Assembly: GCA_013054445.1 (NCBI GenBank)
Contig: JAAMPI010000021.1
Coordinates: 1 to 64,000, forward strand
Source: Cudoniella acicularis
Lineage: Eukaryota; Ascomycota; Leotiomycetes; Helotiales; Helotiaceae
Reading direction: 5' to 3'
DNA: 64,000 bases
Of the stretch, positions 12,161-24,193 are shown in pieces; positions within the stretch are counted from its first letter, which is position 1; every line of letters starts with the position of its first letter. The notes beneath the pieces were generated by a model that saw nothing but the letters and a program-made list of their open reading frames with translations, was not told the origin of the DNA and did not search any database. The position numbers and the translations under genes are program-made.

Positions 12161-12812
12161 TTAAATCCCCTGCCAACCTTCAATCACCGCATCTTTGTGC
12201 TTCTTACTGGCTAGAATCTCCTCTCTCCATAACCACCCTACCGCCGCCGCCACTCCCGGACCCGCAATCACACACAATGCAGCCAATAACCCGAGTGCAA
12301 CCACCCAACTTAATCTCACCATTCCTGCTTTCTTGAGATCTTTGATCAGATAGGAAATCCAGAGAATAGAACTTCCCGCGAAGAAAATGTGATCCCAGAT
12401 CAGGAAAGCCCGAATAGCGCCCATGTACGTATGAATGTCCTCGCCTGAGGGGATAAATAATTGGTACAGAGAGACAAAAGAGGATTTTGAAGCTGAAAAT
12501 GGGGTTGTATACAGCCAAATAGCAGCAGAAACCGCCGTCAATCTCCCGACGGTGATCCTAATCGCCCATAAGTCGCGCTTCACGTTGTAAAGCCGACCGT
12601 TCTGGATTGTGCTTGTCAGGAGCGTCGCTCTTAGCATTGCTTGCCCAAAGCTGACCCAAACTGGGAATAGATGCCATAACCAGACTACTTTGTGCCGTAG
12701 GAGTAAATCTGGTGCGCAGTAGGACAGAAACAAGGGCATGTAATAGCCTAAAAGCTGCGGGGGCGCAGATAATTGTTGCAAAATTTCTTTGCACTGTTAG
12801 TACATCATGTTA
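12161..12812 (-). CDS. multi-pass membrane protein, probably 5'-truncated
   Basis: A 206-residue open frame (12161-12781), extendable upstream to a possible splice acceptor (ctaacag) near 12813. It is strongly hydrophobic with about five or six membrane segments: YYMPLFLSYCAPDLLL, VVWLWHLFPVWVSFGQAML, a segment around LTAVSAAIWLYT, FLIWDHIFFAGSSILWISYL and WVVALGLLAALCVIAGPGV. A charged tail (WREEILASKKHKD) follows. I do not recognise the family. Its position between a PKS relic and an MFS fragment suggests a former secondary-metabolism cluster member. No good start Met lies at the right distance, and the sequence upstream on the same strand belongs to a different (MFS) gene, so the amino terminus was probably lost. 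Confidence 0.45.
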
Positions 12813-12829
12813 TAAACGAAGAGATTGTG

Positions 12830-12856
12830 CTCACGTCACTCACGTCGCTCACGTCA
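12830..12856 (-). repeat. three tandem 9-bp units TGACGTGAG/CGACGTGAG
   Basis: Read on the minus strand, three head-to-tail copies of a nine-base unit (one with a single mismatch) lie exactly at the broken 3' edge of the MFS fragment. The core TGACGT matches half of an ATF/CREB-type bZIP site, but chance slippage is equally possible. Confidence 0.7.
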
Positions 12857-13130
12857 TTAACGACATTAAAGAAATCAGAATAATTATCGTCCATTTGCGA
12901 AAAGAGGACCAATTTTGAGGGTTCAATAGATCTTTCGGGCCCTCGAAGTTGACTACTAGAGGATCATGGTCTCCTGTCTTAGATTTTGTAGCTGACTTGA
13001 AATTGGGGGTCTCCATCTTCGAAAGTGCAGATGTTGCAGTTGAGGGAGCGGAGTTGGAAGGAATACTGTTTCCGTCCGGCCTTTTTCGTCCGTCGGGTTG
13101 GAACATAGGGTTTTTTATCAGTCGAGTCAC
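12849..13130 (-). pseudogene. MFS transporter, amino-terminal stub
   Basis: From an ATG at 13130 the frame gives a 93-residue piece with the typical cytoplasmic start of fungal major-facilitator drug:H+ antiporters: DHDPLVVNFEGPKDLLNPQNW followed after a few residues by KWTIIILISLMSLM, the beginning of membrane helix 1. It then hits a stop inside the nine-base tandem repeat. None of the other 11-13 helices is nearby. Such transporters commonly export the product of an adjacent PKS, which fits the neighbouring HR-PKS relic. Non-functional remnant. Confidence 0.8.
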
Positions 13131-14323
13131 TATAGTAAATCCCTTGGTCTTGCTTTTTGCAACGCTGTTGTTGAGAGATAAGCAATAATGTGGACAGCTC
13201 GTTCCATATCATCGCTCTCGTGTGGTGTGATTGGACTCACTCTATCCAATAGGAATGTATATTTTGTCATGCACCAGTTGGACAAAATCCTTCTAATATG
13301 CCTGAACCTGAACCCGTCTTCCTTCCTATTTGAGCAAGTTTGCGGTTGCGAGAATAAGTGGTATTCAACAATTGACAACTACGCTAGTCTTAACATACTC
13401 CTTGTTCAAGGTGGCCGCGTGGCGTTTTCACCAGGATTTATTGGAATTGTGAAGCGAGTGGTGAGTGGCTTCATCCCTTCGCAACTGGTTTTGATTTTTA
13501 TGCGGAAGAGGAAGCAGACTTATAAGAAAGTAGGAGATATTTGCTTGATTTACCCACAGGAGATATTTAATGGAATATGGAAAGGTAAAAAAGAAGGCCG
13601 CAAACTCGACGAAATATTCATAGGGGTGCAGGCTCAAGGTTCGTAAATAGGGGTGAAAGTTGGAGTTGTATTGTTGGGTCCTGTAGGCTTTTTACCGCGC
13701 AATCAAAAAAAATAATCTGGAAGGTGCCCTGGTGACTCAGTCAAGGGGTGTGTTGGGTACATGGTATCTATACGTGTGCGAAACGCCTCCATTTATCCGC
13801 TGTTGTAACCTTCTTAATGAGCCTGGATAAATTGCAATCGGAGTCTCACTGCAGCACCAACCTCAGGACGCTTCTGGTGCTAAATATTACGCTCCGTATG
13901 ATTCCCTCGGCTTATCCAGATGTGTTATCGCATAGGATCTAACGTCGACCGAGTGCAACCATCTGTGCACGGCATGTCCGTTTTCTCCTGCAATACGAGG
14001 GGAGGGAACCAATATTGAATTACTCGTAGACCATTATATTTTTCTAAGTTGCACATTGCACGTTACGGTAGCGAAGTCCAATATAAAATATAAATGATTC
14101 CGTACTCGAACTCTGTATCGGAAAGGTGCGATTGATACAAATGTAACAATACTGAAAATTTGTTCTTGATAAGCAAAGCATTATGGCAACTTATTCTTCA
14201 CAGGCTTTCGAAAATGGTTTGCCTGTATACATAAATGTAGTTCTTAAGTCAATCTCCATTTTGTTACAAGACTTTGTCATTCTCTGCAGCTAATATCATG
14301 GGAGTGGGAAGAACTTATTGATA
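13131..14323. other. intergenic
   Basis: A 152-codon open frame at 13188-13646 on the plus strand has no recognisable domain and an odd composition; I do not support it as a gene. The rest is AT-rich with no features. Confidence 0.45.
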
Positions 14324-15151
14324 CTATTGCTTCCGGGGTTCAATCGCCTCCCAAAGGGTTCGAGGTGTCCCATCCTTCGCTATCCCACCCTTGGGTCTCC
14401 ACATAGCCCAGTATTGAATTGGTTGAGGAGTCAGCTTTTGGATCATTTCGTGACGTTCTTTACTACCATTTTCTGCATCTACCAGGACTTTCAGAAGTGT
14501 AATGAAGCCGAATTTTTGGTACAGCATTCTGCCAGCATCAGTGGCTTCGACGTAGCACTCGATGTCCAATTCGTCGGCCTTCTTCATGCCCCAGTTCAAC
14601 ATCAAGCTTCCCACTCCTTTCCTTTGGTGGTCCTGTCTGACACTAGTATCATCCATTGCTAGACACAAAAATCGTTAGTATTATCTAAGGAATGGGGGAA
14701 TGTCTTGGGGATAATTTTGTAGCATACCTATCATGGGCCTGTTCATCCAACTTGCTCTTGGGTAAAAGCACTGACTTAAAATTTCCTCCGCACACTCCTT
14801 GCCTTCTCTATCGCTCTGTAGCCACCATGGAAGCTGAATCCTTGTCGCGCCGTTAGGAAAAGGAGCCGATGTGTACACCTTCCAACAGATTGAGCCGACT
14901 ACCTCTTGTGTTGGAATATGCACCACGATCGTCTTGTGGCTTGCAGGATCATTGGTGTGTCCGATCCAAGATCGCTCTTTGTCGATAGCAATCGTAGCTT
15001 CAATATCGGCCTGTGGCTCGCCCAGGAATGGGCCATGATTGATGCGTATGATCGAAGTGATCGAGGGGTCGTTCCATACTTGAAAGGTGAGGTCAATAAG
15101 AGCGTCATGCTCTTCGCGAGTCTTAACTTCCTTGAGGAGATAGTCTGACAT
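14324..15151 (-). CDS. GNAT-family N-acetyltransferase
   Basis: Two exons, 15151-14728 and 14658-14324, separated by a 69 nt GT..AG intron. The junction gives NRPMI-A-MDDTSV in frame, for 252 residues. The acetyl-CoA-binding signature is HQRKGVGSLMLNWGMKKADE, followed by VEATDAGRMLYQKFGF, the usual GNAT motif A/B region. The N-terminal half (FQVWNDPS, IVVHIPTQEVVGSICWKVY) provides the first strands and the central strand. The substrate is unknown; this fungal subgroup acetylates small molecules or resembles puromycin N-acetyltransferase-like proteins. The gene is intact, unlike its cluster-like neighbours, so it may be unrelated to the PKS relic. Confidence 0.88.
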
Positions 15152-16510
15152 GGGAAGGCAAGCAATGATATCTGGGGTGTGGCGAAATTTTTTTTGGGGA
15201 TTGAAGAGAACAAGTTGGTTGGGTGGGAGACGTGGGTGAGATGGAAAATTATGGGGGACTCGGCAATACTTAGGTCAATGCTGACCACACTACTATAGAC
15301 TGTAGTAATCTTACAGCATTTTATTATCTCCGAACTCACATGACCCAAACTCGAGAAACCCATAGAATCTCTAAGGCTAGCGCAATTCTTAAATAATGAA
15401 TATGTGGGGAAGGTTTCTCATTATCTGAGGTGCGTTCGAACTTCACAAGACCTGATAAATCACGACCAAGGTAAATGTCATCAAATATCAACCTTGATTT
15501 TGAATTCTGTGTAGGTACGACATGGTACATATAAAGGAGCTTCTCCTTGATACAATCATAGAGATCTTGCTCTACCCTCAGCTTCTCATTTGCCAAAGCC
15601 AGCCGTTTCCTCATCACCCACATAAATGTCTGTGGCCATGCTTATCAAAATATTATTTCGCAACATCATAGTATGGAGAGTCGACGGCACAAAATGCATG
15701 CTTCTCTAGATAATGACGAAGCGGAAACTATAGAAAGCCTTCACTCGAGTCTTGCTTTAAAGTCGAGTTTTCAACTATCCCAGCAGGTAGCTATTTTTTG
15801 ACTATTCTTTTCGCGAAAGATTGTTAGAGGAGCCTAAAAAAAATACGACGTTCGGAAGTGAAGGTTTTCGAAGCACGATACCTCATACATAATAGTCCGG
15901 ACTCGGCGTATCACAAGCAGGGTCGTAACTCGGACAGGCCGCCTGACGAGTCTTAGTCTACTGATCCCACGGAAGTGCCTCCCCTCATCATCTTCAAAAC
16001 CGATGTACTATACCTCATTCCGAGTCAGTTGCATTTATTCAAATACCAAAATCATTTTGGACATGGAAGAGTGAGACTCACTCGCCCTTATTGAACTAGA
16101 GTGAAATGGAGCGGGTCCTGAAGTGTATGCTTAGAACAAGTCCGACAGAACGCTTGAAACATGAAAAAAAAACTATACAACGGAGTGCGGTGCCATATTG
16201 TTAGAAACAAGAGGATGGAGGATACCTTTGACAATTAGGGGGCTCTTAGGAATCCGAGAAACTTCTGGTAGTTCTTTCGGCTTGCAACTTATTTTGCAAA
16301 TGCCCGTAAATTGCTGGCTCTCTTAGAGAGAAAAGGTGACTTTGATCCCTGAATGCTAATACAAATTGGGAGTAAATTGCCTTTAGGAGACCATATCTAT
16401 ATAGAGTAGTACGTTTCACCTCCCTGTTTTGTCCCGAGCGTTGATGACTTTTAGAAGTCGAGGTGCAACAACGCCGTAGCTTGCCTCAATACCTGCGTGG
16501 TGCTTGTATT
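15152..16510. other. intergenic
   Basis: A 95-codon minus-strand frame at 15336-15623 has protein-like composition but no family I recognise and no clear exons around it. The remainder shows no gene. Confidence 0.45.
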
Positions 16511-17924
16511 TCAAGTTTCAGGCGAGAAGGGTAGCTTGTTTGACAGATGAGAAGACCATGGCTCTGGCGGATTGAATGACTGGGCGAGTTTTCTGATCCT
16601 TTCTTCCACGCTTTCGGTCTGATACTCGGGTCTTGGAAAATTCGCGAGCGCATAGTCTGCAGTATTTTGTGGACTAATGGCAGATTAATATGGGAGGATT
16701 GGAGGAGAAAAGGGCAGGAAGTTGGTTATCTCACCCTTTTTGCAGAATTTGGGACCTCTGCAGTCGATGGCTGTCCCAGAATACGTATCCAAATCGTCGT
16801 AGACCATTTCCTGGGGCGAAGTCGTGACTCGAGGTGGTGTAGAGTTCACACGGCTGATATTTATGAGCCCAGAGCCAAGCCTCGTTTGGAAGTTCAACAG
16901 CATCTCTCTTGAAGTTCACTTGGACTCCGCCAACCCGTGCTTCCTCTTGTGCTTCATACTCGGAGGTATAGAATGTTGCGTGCAACGGCTCTTCTTCTAA
17001 GGCCTCGTTCAAGAACGCATGGCCCCAGCGATGGGCGTATTTCTTGATTACTTTCACAAGTGAAGCGCCCGTGCCTGCAAACACATCTCTTAATTCCGCT
17101 ATCGTGAGTGTAGCGAAGTAGTGTTGCCAGTGACTGAACGACGCCTTGTTCGTCGCGGAAAAAAAACTGGTTTCCCAGCGACTATCGTGTTTCCGTTCAA
17201 CATCCCAGGTTGTTGGATCATCCTGAAGAGACTTGTAAAGATCGTCTTCGGCTTCCTGCCATTTTTTCATGATTTGGTCGGTTATGAAGTCGTTCATCGT
17301 GCTGAGTTCTTCCACCTGCCAGGCTAAGATTGAGGTAAGGAAGATGTGAGATTGCTCGTAACCACCAATGATGACTCCCTTAGAAGCTCCTTTTCGTTCT
17401 GGGTCGAAATAAAAGACATCCCCATATATGGCATACTGGTAAATTGAACGGTAAATTCTCATTCTCTCGACATCGGAGAGTCTGTCTATGGTCAGGGTTT
17501 TGTCTCCCAAAAGCCCCATGCTTTCCAAGATGGGAAGCTTTTCTTGAAGGAAAAGGCTTGCGATGAATTTGACATCGCGGTGTCTCCGCCACAGCGACAT
17601 TGCTTCCAAACCGTGTGGAGCTTCTGGAAGGGAAGAGTTGTTGAGCTGCGTAGAGTTATATTTCGCGACCCATTCTATTGCCTGCGCCTTTGAAAGGCCA
17701 CGAGAATCGAAGCGTGAAGTGCTAAGGGCAATTCTAGCCTCATCCATGATGTCGATGCCGATTTCGCGAGTGATGACTGCCGACAGGACTGCATCTCGGC
17801 GTTCGCGAAAGATAGCATAAATGCGCGGAGACGCTCGAATGAGTCCCCATAGCTCGCGCATACCCGAAGCTCTCAGAAGTATCAGGAAAAGAACATCGGG
17901 GACCACGCCCTCAAGGCTAACCAT
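16511..17924 (-). CDS. F-box-like hypothetical protein, intact member of a local pair
   Basis: Exon 1 17924-16735, intron 16734-16674 (61 nt, GTGAGA..TTAG), exon 2 16673-16511; 450 residues. The start MVSLEGVVPDVLFLILLRAS followed by ELWGLIRASPRIYAIF is the leucine-rich F-box-like opening common in Pezizomycotina hypothetical proteins; the remainder has no catalytic motif that I recognise. Exon 2 encodes NFPRPEYQTESVEERIRKL and KLPFSPET. It is supported because the dead paralogue at 5132-6370 encodes a matching stretch (FPRPVYQ, SVEDRIRAL, KLPFSINI) at the same place. If it is an F-box protein it would recruit substrates to an SCF ubiquitin ligase; that is inference. Confidence 0.75.
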
Positions 17925-20900
17925 TTTTATGTCTTGACGACCCGTTTTGTGGGATGCGCAATTCGAGGAGGTATACAGTTACAGTGACTATAATTTTGTA
18001 AAACAAAAAGAGAGAGATGCGTTGGACGACGGGAAGCCTTGTGATCGTTGACAAAGAAGTCAGGTAGGAGGAGGGTGTTCGTGTAATTAATTGTGCAAGA
18101 GTGCGAGCAGGCTCTTGGAGCAGCGACCAAATGTTGGAGTGATTCACGTGATTTTTAAAGTCATTCACCACATCCGAAAGCAGAATAGCGCGTCCTCGAG
18201 CAAGTCGGGACGCGCCCGGCAGGAGACGCGGTATCTCTCGAAGTACCAATCGTGATACTCATGCACCTGCAAACGCCGCGGCTCAGCGCGTACCTATCTA
18301 GGAAGATGGAGATAAGTTGCGTTCAGCGGCAATCACTCGAACAGCAATGTCTCCCGGATTCCTGGCCCCAATGCGGATGGGGGTCCCGAGGCGGTTGGCG
18401 TTAAAAATGCTTTTTTAACGTTGGGTCCAAGTTTTGTCCCCTTTCCGAGTTTTACTTGCTCTCACACTTCTAAGTTCAGCATCAGGGTTGGTAACCCAGT
18501 ACTCCGTATTTGAGACATTTCGAACGGCTGGCGTTAACATTCGCGATGAGACTGAACGCCGGGCTCGAACTTCGGCAATAACACCAGGTTGGGTGCAACG
18601 CCAACAAGATTCCAACATATTGATATTCAAATTTCTTGTATAAATCAGACGACTCTGTAATACAAACTTCCCTCACAATCACTTCGACCTTATTTTTCAT
18701 TTTAGTTCTCGTATTCTCAATATTACATTTCCCTTCATATTGTCTTCAAATTCCCGTATATTATCGTCCGGTGTTTCGATTACCCTCGCATTTCTATTTC
18801 CCTGTTTTTATTGAAACCTCCTTCGAAATTCGAAATTTGTTACACGAAGTCTCCAAATCCATGGACTGAAGACATGGAACGCCGGCACGCGCCATACCAT
18901 TATTACGGTGACCAACGCCTCAAAGAAGCCGAAAGGGTAGTGAGCAAGCGCATTCAGGATGAAAAGGACAGATATGGTGCGGTGAAACCCACCTTATCCG
19001 GGGATTTGAAACGACATATCGGCCAAGATCATAGGGGATTGCTAGCACGAGCTTAGGTCAGGTTTGCTACCGAGATTAAGAAGGTAGCACGAACACAAGA
19101 TCAGTAAGTCGTTCGTTCATGCTTCACCTACATTTTCTGACGTTATTAGGGGCTTATAAGAGGAGACGAGATTTCGATCGGGAGTTTCCTTTCGCATATG
19201 AAAGCGAGTAGAGGCCATATAAACCAAACATTATTACGCCCACCACAAAGCGGACCATGAGATATTTGAACATTAATTTCCGATTAATATAATTGCTGAA
19301 CTGATTGTGCAGCTAAAAAAGACCTTACTAATATTGGGATTCGAACCCCCAACACCTGTCAAAGCTTTCGTAGATTTCAAACAGGTACCAAGTCGAGGGC
19401 AAAAAATGAGTTAATAACTAAAAATAAATCTTTCACATCATAAGCCCAATTCATTTTATAATGCATATCCATCCCTCTACTTAGCGGCGCTAGTCTTTAC
19501 TTTACCCCTAGGAGTGGGGTTCTTGGGGGATGTTTAACTTTCAAAATGTGTTGAATCTTTAGACGAAAAGGCGTGCTAGAGGCGAAAAAAACAATCTAAA
19601 ATATTAGAACTTACTAAATGCCTAATCAGATCCACGGGCGTGCTCCCCTGAACTCGAGGCCTGTCAACTTCCAACAATCATTGGCTCGCTTATCTACGCC
19701 CTATCCCAACCACCTTCAACGACATCTGCTCCTGCATCTACCTAACCTTTCCACCAATTTCACAGTACGACTTGTTCTTCTGGTGGTTGACCTACAGATT
19801 TCTTCTAGACAGCCGGACGAAGCATATTCCCACAGGGAAACGTTGTCCATCCACAAATATGCCCCAGAGACACGGCTTCGAGCCGACCGAAAAAAACCCG
19901 TTGTCATCCCACGGCCCCCTCCATGAAGTCTCTCGCGGCCCTTCAACTCGATATGACAGTGTCCTTCGATAGGCCCGGAACCTGGCATTCAATTTTCTCG
20001 TCAATTTCTTATAAAGCCAAGCAAATATGACGATGGCAGCTTCAAATATCGCTTCAAAGGATGAATTGTCTTCTGCAGCACCCACCCAAATCGGTGGTCA
20101 ATACTGCGCTTTTCTCAACATTTCTATACAAAATATATATCTCCTATTCGCCATCGAAGCTCTGAAAAGAAGAAGCGACACTTGCAATTCTTGTCCCGGG
20201 CGCACCATTCCGTCTTGGGTTTCAACGCGGAAACTCCAAGCCTCCGAGGTCAATCTTACTGGTGATGCCACATCTGTAATGTTCATCATTCTCGCCTGAA
20301 TATTGTTATTCAGAGCCATGGCTCAAGTTCTCGAAAGCTGCATATGGTCGGTGTTGGAAAAGAGAAAGATGGAATGGTGAAAACAGATAGGGGCCCAAAA
20401 CTCAAAGCGACATATCATCTCCTCACAGTAATACCACCCCCCTCCCCCGAAAAATCCCCGCAAGTGAGTGGGCCCTCGCCTTTACAGCCAATAAAGTCCA
20501 CATTTCCCTTCTCACAGTTATATATTCAATTAAGCATTTTTACTTACAAATTGATATGTCTGGGGAGTCGGATGGAAAGTTTAAAAGTTGCATCGCTCAC
20601 AAAGTGAGCGCACTTTCCGGAAGCCCTGAATCGGCGGATCCAGTCTATTAGCTTCAATTTAAAAATCCTTATCCACGGGGGTTTTGCAAGATGATTGACG
20701 GCGCATGTAACTCGCCGTGCCATCTGGGTTTTTGCTATTTTGGGGGTTGTTTCTGTTTATATTTTTTGTTCTTTTTTTAGTGGGCTTGTTATGTGTGGCA
20801 GTCTCTTTCAATTTTTTATTTTTTTTGATGAGAGGGGCATGAACATGTGCCCCTACAGACCTTTATCCACAATCGAAATAGAGAAGAACAGATGATTGGC

Positions 20901-22005
20901 CGTTGACTCAAGGAATGCGGTATCCTTATATCTTTGAAAATGGCCCAACAACTTCTTACCCATTGCTAGGCGGATGAATTCTGTCTGAATGAGTTCGTGC
21001 CCATTCTCCGACTTATGAGCGTAAATATGTCCGGTTCCATGCTAGGAAAAGGTCGGAGATTCTTCTTGCGGCACATGAAAATCTCCTCATCAAGGAGATT
21101 CATTGATTTGACTCCTCTAGATCTGCTGCTAGTTTCTTCCTGAGCCTTCTGGGCCATCACAATTTTCAATACTCGACCCTCTGGGAAACCTCTATTATTC
21201 AATTGTTGTTCTTTATCTTCTCTCGTGCTTAAAAGAATATCTTGCCGAGTCATACCTCAGACACCTTCATCTTCGAAACGAATAGATCAACAAAACTGTT
21301 GTTTTTGGACCTATTCGGAGCTCGCCTAAGTGTCTTCTACTCTCCTATCAACATGGGGAGGCTCAATACACTCTGGTTTTCAGGACAGCAACAACCAAAT
21401 ATGTGCAACCAACTGTACGATACCAGTTCGAATTTTTTGATGGTCTGACATTTAAGAACAGGTGGCGTCATTCAGATTCACTCTTTTACCCCTCTTTTGT
21501 CAATAAAAATTCAACCAGGGACGATGGTTTACAATTCTTGACATCATCTGCTAGACCAAAAACAATATCTCACAACACCACAAGCATCCAGCGACCCCTG
21601 TTCTTGGGTATTGTTTGATGGAACAGCGACTCTGAAACAGTATTAAATTACGTCCTTTAAATGCATCACAATAACAAGGTTACCCACATTAACTTGTGAA
21701 AGATCTCGGTTAACTCGAACCCCCTTTTACGCAACTGGTCACGTGCATAACTCCTATTCACAGCCTCAACACCATCGGACAACCCTCGAGGATCAGGATA
21801 GTTGGTGCAATTGTCAACAAAGAACCTAAGTCCTAGGCGACTGATCAACACACACTAAAAAAGATTGGCAGGCGATAAAAAGTTTCCACTTCGTTCCGCA
21901 CAACTTCCTTCCTCCTCATCACCACCACCGCCGCAAATTTCAACGCCAGCATCATCACAGATCGCAACGACACCTGGGTGTTTCACAGTACCATACAAAT
22001 CCAAA
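17925..22005. other. long intergenic region without a recognised gene
   Basis: Several 60-100 codon frames occur, none with a known domain. Two weakly protein-like stretches are worth naming. One is near 18880-19056 on the plus strand (KEAERVVSKRIQDEKDRYG). The other is near 19792-20319 on the minus strand (WSFRVETQDGMVRPGQELQV, then GAAEDNSSFEAIFE). Neither has convincing starts or splice sites. A tRNA-like internal promoter box lies near 19340. Confidence 0.45.
19333..19400 (-). other. tRNA-like internal promoter box, no complete tRNA
   Basis: On the minus strand GGTTCGAATCC matches the RNA polymerase III B-box exactly, with a nearby potential hairpin ACCTGT..ACAGGT. The T-arm does not pair in standard form and no acceptor stem closes, so I regard it as a degenerate tRNA-derived sequence or chance, not a working tRNA gene. 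Confidence 0.3.
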
Positions 22006-24193
22006 ATGGGACCCCTACAGTCACATCTGTTTGGTAAGGGAGGCAAGGAGCAGTCCGCTTCTGTAGACCACTCTCCGCCCGCAGAGGAAGACAAGGGAAA
22101 GAAGGCTGAGAATAATCATCCTGCTGTAGAGTACTCTGCGGTCGCTGCTGCTGTCACAGAGAACTCCCTTGCTTCCAACAGTAGACGAGTCAAAGCACTA
22201 GAAGGCCGAGGCAATGAGGAAATTCAAGAAGAGATCACGGTAAGACAGACTCCAAGCGTTGAAGAGGTCGCTGCTACTTCTCCAGATACGCCAGCTAATA
22301 ACAATAAGAAGCGATCCAAAAACAAAAAGAACAAGGCCAATCTCCTGCAGGCCGAGGCCGATGCGAAGGGAGCGACCTCATCGGAATCCTCTTCACCAGC
22401 ACCAGCACCTACTCCAATCTCGGCTCAAACGTCAAGCATGACCTATTCTGCCGTTCTCAGCTCCGGTCTTCCTTCCATCGCCAAACGAGGAGGTAAAAAA
22501 CAATATTCACCACCAACACCAAAATTTATTCAATCTCCCGACCCCGAAAAACTTTCCTCATCGTCAGAAAATCCCACACTCTCAACTTCAACAGCTCCAA
22601 AGAGAATGAGTGGAATCACGCCGCCAGGCACTTCAACTAGCTGGACCTCTCCGCAGGCCGAAAAGAAAGCCAAGCTTGCGCGCCTCCAAAATAACGCCTT
22701 GCACCTCGGATTGCTTGACTCGCCGGTATTCCCCAAAACAGTCGCAGAGTTTGTTGCCCACGAGACCGAGTGGAAAATGCAAACCCTGGAGGAAGAAAAA
22801 AAAGAAGCTGACTCAAGCAATCGACATGAACAATGCCAATGAAAAGCTTGAAAAGGCGGGTCTCACTTCGGAGATCAACATCACACATTCGAAGAAGCCG
22901 GAGGAGCTGTTTCGCATTGGCAAGAAGAGCAAGGCTGAGAAGGCGGTTGACTCTCAGATGGGCGCCGCACGCATGATGACAGTATTGGGCGAGGAGACGA
23001 CTATTTGGAAGCAGGGATATGAGGACCTACCTGAGCGTAGATATGATGATATCAACATTGAGACCAGAGCTCCTTGGCCTGAGGCGTCGGAATTGAAAGC
23101 TGAGGGTGAACACCGACAGCAAATCTTTGGCGAGAGGCGCCTTCCGCTGCCGAGAAAGGATTACTATTCCCCTGCAGCTGTCATGAACAAGGTAGCACAG
23201 GGTGCTACTTACGAAGAGTTAGCACAACATATGAGCGACGAGATTCCTTGGAATCAGAAGGATGTGGTCGCATTCAAGGGTTTGGACAAATTGGAGAGTA
23301 CGGAGCGAGAGCGCTTGTCACCATACAAGGCCTGGGACGAGAATGGTGTTGTTATTCCACCAAAGACATCAATGAAAAATCGCAACAAGAACGCAGGTCT
23401 GCTTAGCGGTCCCAGCTCCAGTTCCAACACAGCATCATCATCATTGGGACCAAGTCCTGTCCAGCTTCCTGGAATGGCTGCTGGCGGCGATCCTGGCATC
23501 AATGCAGCCTTTGCGAATCTCTGGGGCCAATATAGCACTCAATATCAAAATGAGATGGGTCACATGGGTGGAGCATCCGGTTCTCAAATGTGGGGAGGAG
23601 GTCAAGCATTCGGTGGATCGTTAGGACAAATGACCACACCAACACCACCACGCGTCGGCAACACTACTACTCAAGGCTTCGCCGTCACCGCCAGCCGCGC
23701 CGTCTCCGGAAACAACAACGGTGCAGGTCTATCAACACCCACCAAAATCCCTCCCTTCGCTAGCCGCCTCACAGGCACCCGACCCCCAAAATCAACTACA
23801 CCCACGCCACCCCTCAAGGGAAAATCCACAATTCGAGCAACGGCCCAACCATTTGTCCCCGGCGCGTTGCCCACTCCCCCGCCTCCTGCTGGTATTTTCG
23901 CCTCCAACGGAATCTTCATCCCCGCCAGCTTCCTAGCTCCAACTCCGACCAATGCCCCTGCTACCTACCATGGTAAGGGAAAGGAAAAGGCGACCGCCGA
24001 GGAGGAGGAAGACATCAATGACCCGAAGAATCCGTACAGCAAGTACAAGAACGATGACGGTAGCCAGTATATGCGCGACAAGGGATTCGGCGAGCTTCTG
24101 GATATGATTGATGAGGTTCAGAAGCCAAAAGAGGTTGAGAAGAAGCCTGAGGAGACTAAGAAGTCGAAGAAGGGGAAGAAGGGAAAGAAGTGA
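22006..24193 (+). CDS. low-complexity hypothetical protein, one frame break at an A8 run
   Basis: ATG at 22006 (CAAAATGGG context). The frame runs to the A8 tract at 22796-22803; beyond it the coding frame is shifted by one and continues to a stop at 24191-24193. With seven A residues the two halves join smoothly (LEEEKKK then LTQAIDMNN), giving about 728 residues. Features: a Ser/Pro/Lys-rich amino half (NNNKKRSKNKKNKAN), a conserved-looking central part (EELFRIGKKSKAEKAVDSQM, GEETTIWKQGYEDLPERRYD, YSPAAVMNKVAQGATYEELA, MSDEIPWNQKDVVAFKGLDK), a Gly/Pro/Thr-rich stretch, and a Lys-rich tail (KKSKKGKKGKK). I do not recognise the family. The lysine runs suggest nucleic-acid or nuclear association, which is only inference. 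The frameshift is most likely a homopolymer sequencing error. Confidence 0.75.

Noticed and set aside
13188..13646. 152-codon plus-strand frame
   Set aside because: No recognisable motif and no conserved-looking blocks; the opposite strand is also open.
15336..15623. 95-codon minus-strand frame
   Set aside because: Some protein-like texture, but no start context, exons or family could be supported.
19333..19400. Possible tRNA gene on the minus strand
   Set aside because: The B-box matches, but the T-arm mispairs and no acceptor or D-arm forms; kept only as a tRNA-like site.
22006..24193. Programmed ribosomal frameshift at A8
   Set aside because: The same one-base excess occurs in unrelated genes and a pseudogene, so a technical cause is simpler.
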